From: Pseudomonadota bacterium
GTDB lineage: Bacteria; Pseudomonadota; Alphaproteobacteria; Micropepsales; Micropepsaceae
DNA: 64,000 nucleotides
Assembly: GCA_018241025.1 (NCBI GenBank)
Contig: JAFEEQ010000013.1
Coordinates: 62,001-126,000 of the forward strand
Direction: 5' to 3'
Shown: one piece after another, positions 58,702 to 64,000 of the stretch
How the letters are laid out: each line of letters begins with the position of its first letter
How positions within the stretch are numbered: position 1 is the stretch's first letter
Notes under the pieces: generated by a model
The model's database searches: none
Told to the model about the DNA's origin: nothing
Seen by the model: the letters and a program-made list of their open reading frames with translations, nothing else
Position numbers and translations under genes: made by a program

Positions 58702-60111
58702 TTAGCCGGCGGCAACTTTCGGCATGTCGACAATTCCGTCTGCTAACGGGAAGTAAACGCAGACCCGTGTGCCGTGTCCGAGCACGCTCTCGATCCAGAC
58801 TTGCCCGCCGTGAAGCTCGACCAGTCCCCTGACGAGCGCGAGGCCGAGGCCTGTGCCGCCGGTCTGCCGGCCATAGCGGTTGTCGATCTGCGAGAACGGC
58901 TCGAAGACCCGCGCGATCTTCTCCTGCGGGATGCCCGGTCCGTCATCGACGACGTCGAACAGGAGTCCTTCGGCCGAACGGCGCAACGCCATCGCGATAT
59001 GCCCGCCCTCGGGCGTGAACTTCACCGCATTCGACAACAGGTTGAGGGCGATCTGGCGGAACGCGCGTTCGTCGGCGAAAAGCGCCGGCAGGCCGGCTTC
59101 GACCGTGCAGATCAGCGTCTGCCGGCGCGGAGCGGTGCGCGACGCCATGAGGCGCTCGAGATCGTAGAGGATGAGGCCGGCGTCGAGCGGATGGGGATCG
59201 ATCTCCATCTTGCCGGATTCGATCTTCGCAACGTCGAGCAGGTCGTTGATCAGCGCGAGCAGATGGCTGCCCGACGCATGGATGTCGGCGGCATATTCGG
59301 CATAGCGTTCGAGCTGGTCGTCGCCAAGCGAGCGATGCGCAATGATGTCGGAAAACCCCAGGATCGCATTGAGCGGCGTGCGCAGCTCATGGCTCATATT
59401 GGCGAGGAAGACGGTCTTCGCTGCGTTGGCGGTTTCGGCTTCGAGCCGCCCGCGCTGGGCTTCGGCATTCGAGACGCCCAGCGCCGCGGATAAATCCTCG
59501 TTGGCGAACTGGGCTTCCAGCGCGCCATCTATCGCCTTTCGGCCGCGCGCGCCCATCAGCCAGATATAGGCCGTCCACCAGGGCAGAAGAGCGAGGATCA
59601 CAAGAGCGGCCTGGCCGCCGAGCGTGAAGAGGCGCGCCGCGAAGATCGCTGTCACCGGCAGGAAGCCGGCAAAGGAAATCATCCGATGCGCGGTCCTGGT
59701 GAAAACGATCGCCCAGGCGACCGAAACATAGATCATGCAGACATAGAGCGTGTTGACGGTCTCGCCGCTGCTGAACAGCCACAACATGGCGCCCCATCCG
59801 CAGCTGAGCGCGATCTGCAGGCCGAGCATGCGCCGACGATAAGGAAGAAGCGAACGACGACCCTCGCGGAGGCGCAACCATAGCGCTGCCGACGGGATCG
59901 CCAGCAGCAGCTGCAGTCCGGTCGCGGCAATGAGGTGCGATACCGGAACATGGCCGAAGACGTTGGGCGCCGACAGGAATGGAAGAAAGAGGATCGCCGT
60001 CCAGAGTGGATTGAGGACGACCGCGGCCGGCAAGGTATCGATGATGAGGCGCAGCCGCGCCTCGGCAAATCGCGGCGTTTCGGCGGCCAGTAGCAGTCCG
60101 TGTATCCGCAT
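58702..60111 (-). CDS. Membrane sensor histidine kinase, DivJ/PleC-like (paralogue)
   Basis: The 469-residue protein repeats the layout of its neighbour: hydrophobic N-terminal half, NMSHELRTPLNAILGFSDII, QIALNLLSNAVKFTPEGG, DDGPGIP and GGTGLGLALVRGL. The H-box is almost identical to the neighbour, while the membrane half differs. The start is uncertain: ATG at 60111 (MRIHGLLLAAETP) or GTG at 60177; neither has a good Shine-Dalgarno. It is divergent from parE, about 130 nt apart. Likely a tandem duplication with divergence of the sensing part. Confidence 0.85.
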   Translation of the reverse strand: MRIHGLLLAAETPRFAEARLRLIIDTLPAAVVLNPLWTAILFLPFLSAPNVFGHVPVSHLIAATGLQLLLAIPSAALWLRLREGRRSLLPYRRRMLGLQIALSCGWGAMLWLFSSGETVNTLYVCMIYVSVAWAIVFTRTAHRMISFAGFLPVTAIFAARLFTLGGQAALVILALLPWWTAYIWLMGARGRKAIDGALEAQFANEDLSAALGVSNAEAQRGRLEAETANAAKTVFLANMSHELRTPLNAILGFSDIIAHRSLGDDQLERYAEYAADIHASGSHLLALINDLLDVAKIESGKMEIDPHPLDAGLILYDLERLMASRTAPRRQTLICTVEAGLPALFADERAFRQIALNLLSNAVKFTPEGGHIAMALRRSAEGLLFDVVDDGPGIPQEKIARVFEPFSQIDNRYGRQTGGTGLGLALVRGLVELHGGQVWIESVLGHGTRVCVYFPLADGIVDMPKVAAG

Positions 60112-60242
60112 GTTCGGGGCCCGGTTGTCGGCCTTGAATGTAGAAAAGTCTGCGTTAAGAAAGGGCTGCGACGGCACAGCGGCTTTTGAAGCCTTTGCGG
60201 TCGGTTACAGTAGGAAGTTCCCGAATCGCAAAGCACACCCGC

Positions 60243-62204
60243 ATGGCCAAGGACCTGTTCGACAACGACTCCGGCTCGACCAAGGGCTATACCGCGAAGG
60301 ACATCGAAGTCCTCGAAGGCCTTGAACCTGTCCGCCGCCGGCCGGGCATGTATATCGGCGGCACGGATGAGCGCGCGCTGCATCATCTGGCGGCCGAAAT
60401 CCTCGACAACTCCATGGACGAGGCGGTGGCCGGGTTTGCGAACCGGATCGAGATGGAACTCGAGGCCGGCGACGTTCTCACGATCCGCGACAACGGCCGC
60501 GGCATCCCGACCGATCCGCATCCCAAATTCAAGAACAAGTCGGCGCTCGAAGTCATCATGACCACGCTGCATGCCGGCGGAAAGTTCGGCGGCAAGGTCT
60601 ATGACACCTCTGGCGGCTTGCATGGCGTCGGCGCGTCGGTGGTGAACGCGCTCTCGGAGTGGATGGAGATCGAGGCGGCGCGCGACAAGCATGCGCACAA
60701 GATGCGCTTCGAGCGCGGCCATGCGGTCGGCAAACTGAAGGACCTCGGCGCCGTCAACCGCCGCGGCACCATCGTCAGCTTCCACCCCGACACTCAAATC
60801 TTCGGCAAGGACACGCACTTCTCGCCGGCCACGCTCTACCGGATGGCGAAGGCCAAGGCCTATCTCTATCGCGGCGTCGAGATCCGCTGGAAATGCGATC
60901 CGTCGCTTATCAAGGGCGACACACCGGCGGAAGAGGTCCTGAAGTTTCCCGGCGGCCTGCTCGACTTCCTGAAGAGCGAAGTCGGCAAGTCGAACACCGT
61001 CACGATGCGCGACTTTGCCGGGCGAACGGAGAGCAAGGGCAACGGCGCGGTCGAATGGGCCGTGGTGTGGACGCCGCAGATCGATCCTTTTGTCCACTCC
61101 TATTGCAACACCATTCCGACGCATCAGGGCGGCACGCATGAACAGGGTCTGCGCAATGCCCTGACCAAGGCCCTGCGCAGCCATGGCGAGCGCACCAACA
61201 GCAAGAAGACGTCGCTGATCACTGCCGACGACGTGATGAGCGCGGCCTGCGGCGTGCTCTCGGTCTTCATCCGCGAACCGGAGTTTCAGGGCCAGACCAA
61301 GGACAAGCTGTCGTCGCCGGAGGCGCAGCGCATCGTCGAGACCGTGGTGCGCGATCACTTCGACCACTGGCTGGCGGAGAGCCCGGCGGAGGCCGACAAG
61401 CTGCTCGAATTCGTCATCGAGCAGGCCGAAGACCGGCTCAAGAAGCGGCAGGAAAAGGAAACCAAGCGGCAATCCGCGACGCGCAAGCTGCGTCTGCCCG
61501 GCAAGCTGGCGGATTGCACGCGCGATGCCGCGGCGGGCACGGAGATATTCCTCGTCGAGGGCGACAGCGCGGGCGGCTCGGCCAAGCAGGCGCGCGATCG
61601 CGCAACACAGGCGGTGCTTCCGCTGCGGGGCAAGATCCTGAACGTCGCGAGCGCAGCGGCCGGCAAGCTGCAGCAGAACCAGGAGCTCGCCGATCTGGTC
61701 CAGGCACTCGGCTGCGGCACGGGCGCGAAATATCGCGAAAGCGATCTGCGTTACGACCGCGTGATCGTGATGACGGACGCCGACGTCGACGGCGCGCATA
61801 TCGCGTCGCTGCTGCTGACGTTCTTCTATCGCGAGATTCCGGGGCTCATCAAAGAGGGGCACCTCTATCTCGCGATGCCCCCGCTCTACCGGCTGACGCA
61901 AGGCGCCAAGAGTGTCTATGCCCGCGACGAGAAGCACCGCGATGAGTTGATCAAGAGCGCCTTCAAGGGCTCCTCGAAGGTCGAGATCAGCCGCTTCAAG
62001 GGCCTTGGCGAAATGATGCCGGCGCAGCTCAAGGACACCACGATGAAGCCCGGCAGCCGCACGCTGGTGCGTGTCGAGATCGTGGACGACACGCCGAAGG
62101 AAACCGAGAACCTGGTGGAGCGCCTGATGGGCAAGAAGCCGGAGCTGCGCTTCCAGTTCATTCAGGAAAATGCGCAGTTCGCGACTGAAGCCGTCGACGT
62201 TTAG
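60243..62204 (+). CDS. parE: DNA topoisomerase IV subunit B
   Basis: The 653-residue ATPase subunit decatenates chromosomes with ParC. The GHKL ATP site shows LHHLAAEILDNSMDEAVAG, DNGRGIPTDPHP and LHGVGASVVNALSEW. The TOPRIM domain has FLVEGDSAGGSAKQARD and VMTDADVDGAHIASLLLTFFYR. The C-terminal RFKGLGEMMPAQLKDTTM favours ParE over GyrB, together with the length. The start at 60243 (MAKDLFDNDSG) is preferred to an upstream ATG. parC is not in the window. Confidence 0.95.
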   Translation: MAKDLFDNDSGSTKGYTAKDIEVLEGLEPVRRRPGMYIGGTDERALHHLAAEILDNSMDEAVAGFANRIEMELEAGDVLTIRDNGRGIPTDPHPKFKNKSALEVIMTTLHAGGKFGGKVYDTSGGLHGVGASVVNALSEWMEIEAARDKHAHKMRFERGHAVGKLKDLGAVNRRGTIVSFHPDTQIFGKDTHFSPATLYRMAKAKAYLYRGVEIRWKCDPSLIKGDTPAEEVLKFPGGLLDFLKSEVGKSNTVTMRDFAGRTESKGNGAVEWAVVWTPQIDPFVHSYCNTIPTHQGGTHEQGLRNALTKALRSHGERTNSKKTSLITADDVMSAACGVLSVFIREPEFQGQTKDKLSSPEAQRIVETVVRDHFDHWLAESPAEADKLLEFVIEQAEDRLKKRQEKETKRQSATRKLRLPGKLADCTRDAAAGTEIFLVEGDSAGGSAKQARDRATQAVLPLRGKILNVASAAAGKLQQNQELADLVQALGCGTGAKYRESDLRYDRVIVMTDADVDGAHIASLLLTFFYREIPGLIKEGHLYLAMPPLYRLTQGAKSVYARDEKHRDELIKSAFKGSSKVEISRFKGLGEMMPAQLKDTTMKPGSRTLVRVEIVDDTPKETENLVERLMGKKPELRFQFIQENAQFATEAVDV

Positions 62205-64000
62205 GGCACCCGCAGCTTTCCGAAGATCAAGGTCGTATCGCCGCTCTGGTGCTTCGTCGCGGTCACCGGACGCGCAGCGAGGAGCTTGGCGCCGTCGGGC
62301 GGGAGGCTGTAGCGCTGCTCGCCGATGGTGAGGTCGACGGGCCCGCGGCCGGCAAAGGTGAGCCGGATCAGCTTGCTCCGGCAATCGCGAGTCACGCAGG
62401 CGACAACCGTGTCCCGGCCGCTGGCGGTGTCGGGCGTGAAACTGTGGCCGTCGATCTCCGCACGGGCGAGGCCGGCGTCCTTCGGCACTACGACGATTAT
62501 TCCGTTCGCCGCCTCCGAGCCGCGCAATTGCAGCGTCACAATGCGTCCGGCACCGAACATCTCGCTCGACGCGTCTGCAGTCGGAACCGCAAAGCGGTTC
62601 TTGCCGGCCGGCGCGAGATAAGAGGGCTGGAGCCCGATCGGCGATGCGATCTCCGGTGCATTTCCGAAAGGCGCGGCGTCGCGCAGCTGCTTGGGCAATG
62701 GTGCGGAGGTGTCGGCGGACCACAGGGATTTGCCGGTCAGGTGGTCGTCGATGAAGGTGATGTTGAGCCGCTGCGGCTTGATCGTGCTGTAGGCAGGCTG
62801 AAACCCCGCGCCCATGGCCAGTGCAACGGCAACTGCTGCTCCGCCGCCGCAGAGCCGGAGCCAAGTCGGGCGCGAGAGCGGTCGCGTCAGCGGAACGAGA
62901 GTTAGGGCGCCGAGTGCGACGGGGATGGTGAACAGCGGGTGGAGCACAAGGCCCTGCAACATCTCACCGCTTGCGGCCAGCGCCATCCAGATCAGAAGCG
63001 GCAACAACGCCGAAGCGAGCAACGCCGCCTGCCCCGCCGTTCCGGTCCAGGCGCCGCGCATGCGCGACTGGATCAGCAGCAGCGGCGCCCCGATCAGGCA
63101 CGGGAACAGGAAGTAAGGGCTGAGACCGGGAAGGAGCGCGGCCGTAACGACGGCGAGCAGCGCCATCCATCCCCAGATCGCCAGAGCCGCCATGCGCGGG
63201 CTGGCAAAACGCGAGACGAAAACGGTCGCGGCAAAGACACCCGCGCCGAGTGCAAGGCGCAGCGCGATCGGATGGGCATAGGACGGGTCGGGCTGGCCGG
63301 AAATGAGCGATGCAATGGCATGGAGCAGCCAGCCGAACAGACCTGCTCCGACGAGAGCGATCAATGGCATCGCAAAAGCGAGCACCCGACGGCCGATACC
63401 GAGAACTTCGCCCTGGGACAGGAATGCCGCAGCGACGATCATCGCGAACACAACGAGCGCGAGCGGCAAGGCCCAGCCGGCAGGCATGCGCGGGACGAAG
63501 CGGCCGAGCAATGTCAGATAGATGTCGTCGCTGCCCTGGAGCGTCGCAAAGTCGGTGTGGGCGAGCGCATGGACTATGCCGAACAGGTTGTCACCGTGCA
63601 TCTGCAAGGTGGACGGATCGAGATGGGCAATCGTGTCGAGCGGTGTGTGGTAGTGGGCGACGTTACCGCTGAAGGCAAAATTGAATCCGGTGAAGCCCTT
63701 GTCGAGGAAGACCGTCAGGTCGGTGTCGTTGGGCAGGAGCTTGTAGATCACCGCGAAGAGCGAGCTTGTGGCGTGTTCGGAGACCGCGCGGTCGTAGAGA
63801 TCGATCAGCGGTCCATCGCCGGGGCTGGTCTGGAACAGGAGGCTTGGACCGGCGTTGCCGCGCGCCTCGACATTCACGACCACGCCGACACGATCGCGCA
63901 GAGCCGGATTGGTCACGAAGGCCGAGGCGCCGAGCAGCCCAGCCTCCTCGCCATCAGTGATCACGGCCAGGATCGGGTGATCCGATTTGAGGCCGCCAGC
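62201..64000 (-). CDS. M28-family zinc aminopeptidase with membrane domain (partial)
   Basis: The frame is open to the right edge, so the N-terminus with the first zinc ligands is missing. Visible are HPILAVITDGEEAGLLGASAF with the catalytic and zinc-binding Glu pair, VVNVEARGNAGPSLLFQTSPG and the late zinc His in GNVAHYHTPLDTIAHLDP. After about residue 170 come seven or eight hydrophobic helices, then a soluble C-terminal domain. This matches the ERMP1/Fxna-like type of M28 peptidases with the active site in the periplasm. Its stop overlaps parE by 4 nt in convergent orientation. Confidence 0.9.
   Translation of the reverse strand, partial: AGGLKSDHPILAVITDGEEAGLLGASAFVTNPALRDRVGVVVNVEARGNAGPSLLFQTSPGDGPLIDLYDRAVSEHATSSLFAVIYKLLPNDTDLTVFLDKGFTGFNFAFSGNVAHYHTPLDTIAHLDPSTLQMHGDNLFGIVHALAHTDFATLQGSDDIYLTLLGRFVPRMPAGWALPLALVVFAMIVAAAFLSQGEVLGIGRRVLAFAMPLIALVGAGLFGWLLHAIASLISGQPDPSYAHPIALRLALGAGVFAATVFVSRFASPRMAALAIWGWMALLAVVTAALLPGLSPYFLFPCLIGAPLLLIQSRMRGAWTGTAGQAALLASALLPLLIWMALAASGEMLQGLVLHPLFTIPVALGALTLVPLTRPLSRPTWLRLCGGGAAVAVALAMGAGFQPAYSTIKPQRLNITFIDDHLTGKSLWSADTSAPLPKQLRDAAPFGNAPEIASPIGLQPSYLAPAGKNRFAVPTADASSEMFGAGRIVTLQLRGSEAANGIIVVVPKDAGLARAEIDGHSFTPDTASGRDTVVACVTRDCRSKLIRLTFAGRGPVDLTIGEQRYSLPPDGAKLLAARPVTATKHQSGDTTLIFGKLRVP

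Noticed and set aside
59733..62864. Open frame of 1043 codons on the minus strand
   Set aside because: It runs antisense to parE and past it in a wrong frame. It is Arg-, Ala- and His-rich without domains, a usual effect of high GC.

Overview
The window is GC-rich bacterial chromosome, almost certainly from an alphaproteobacterium. The evidence is gene order: a run nuoA-N, birA, coaX, rnj, mce, DUF1467 close to proS, and a tig-clpP-clpX-lon-hup run, plus glnB-glnA, two DivJ/PleC-like histidine kinases and a methylmalonyl-CoA epimerase. I do not assign a genus. There is no phage, insertion sequence, CRISPR array or rRNA. The window cuts one gene at each end: an antitoxin on the left and an M28 peptidase on the right.

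Layout. 1-2.2 kb: a toxin-antitoxin pair reading left, with a perfect palindromic operator, back to back with an archaeal/eukaryal-type prolyl-tRNA synthetase. 2.2-7.2 kb: secreted proteins (a papain-fold candidate, a small unknown, an S41 peptidase) and a purine permease of the NCS2 family. 7.3-11.7 kb (minus): DUF1467, methylmalonyl-CoA epimerase, RNase J, type III pantothenate kinase and biotin protein ligase, directly downstream of complex I. 11.7-27.0 kb (minus): the complete 14-subunit NADH:quinone oxidoreductase operon. Two extra, translationally coupled genes are embedded in it: a secreted cysteine-containing protein between nuoD and nuoE, and a DUF3291 protein between nuoF and nuoG. 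A repeat hairpin sits between nuoI and nuoJ. 27.3-31.8 kb: tRNA-Asp, two EF-hand lipoproteins, a secreted amidohydrolase, tRNA-Val, a membrane protein and a divergent PRPP synthetase. 31.9-39.4 kb (minus): the proteostasis cluster tig, clpP, clpX, lon, hupB, with an unrelated methyltransferase inserted between clpX and lon. 39.5-42.6 kb (minus): tRNA-Leu, two GNAT acetyltransferases and the NAD(P)HX repair enzyme. They lie behind a leader that looks like an attenuator: promoter, leaderless 18-codon ORF, intrinsic terminator. 43-53 kb: small catabolic or accessory genes (amidase, metallopeptidase, phosphatase, DUF169, DUF3806, thiolase, DUF433/DUF5615 pair, aminotransferase, D-aminoacylase-like amidohydrolase). 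53.1-55.7 kb (plus): mazEF with a long operator, then glnB-glnA. 56-64 kb: a LuxR-type regulator, two related histidine kinases, parE and a membrane-bound M28 peptidase.

How it works together. The core is respiration (complex I), protein quality control and nitrogen signalling. Within the minus-strand operons genes commonly overlap by 1 or 4 nt (TGATG, ATGA, GTGA), so translation is tightly coupled. Start codons were moved inward wherever family N-termini, overlaps and Shine-Dalgarno sequences agreed.

The observations I would look at first are the leaderless-ORF attenuator at 42.5 kb, the periplasmic protein inside the nuo operon, and the fact that all three tRNA genes run straight into an inverted repeat that includes part or all of their encoded CCA end. 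In two of these the neighbouring hairpin keeps its loop while its stem covaries. All family assignments are from motif and gene-order recognition by eye; no search was run.
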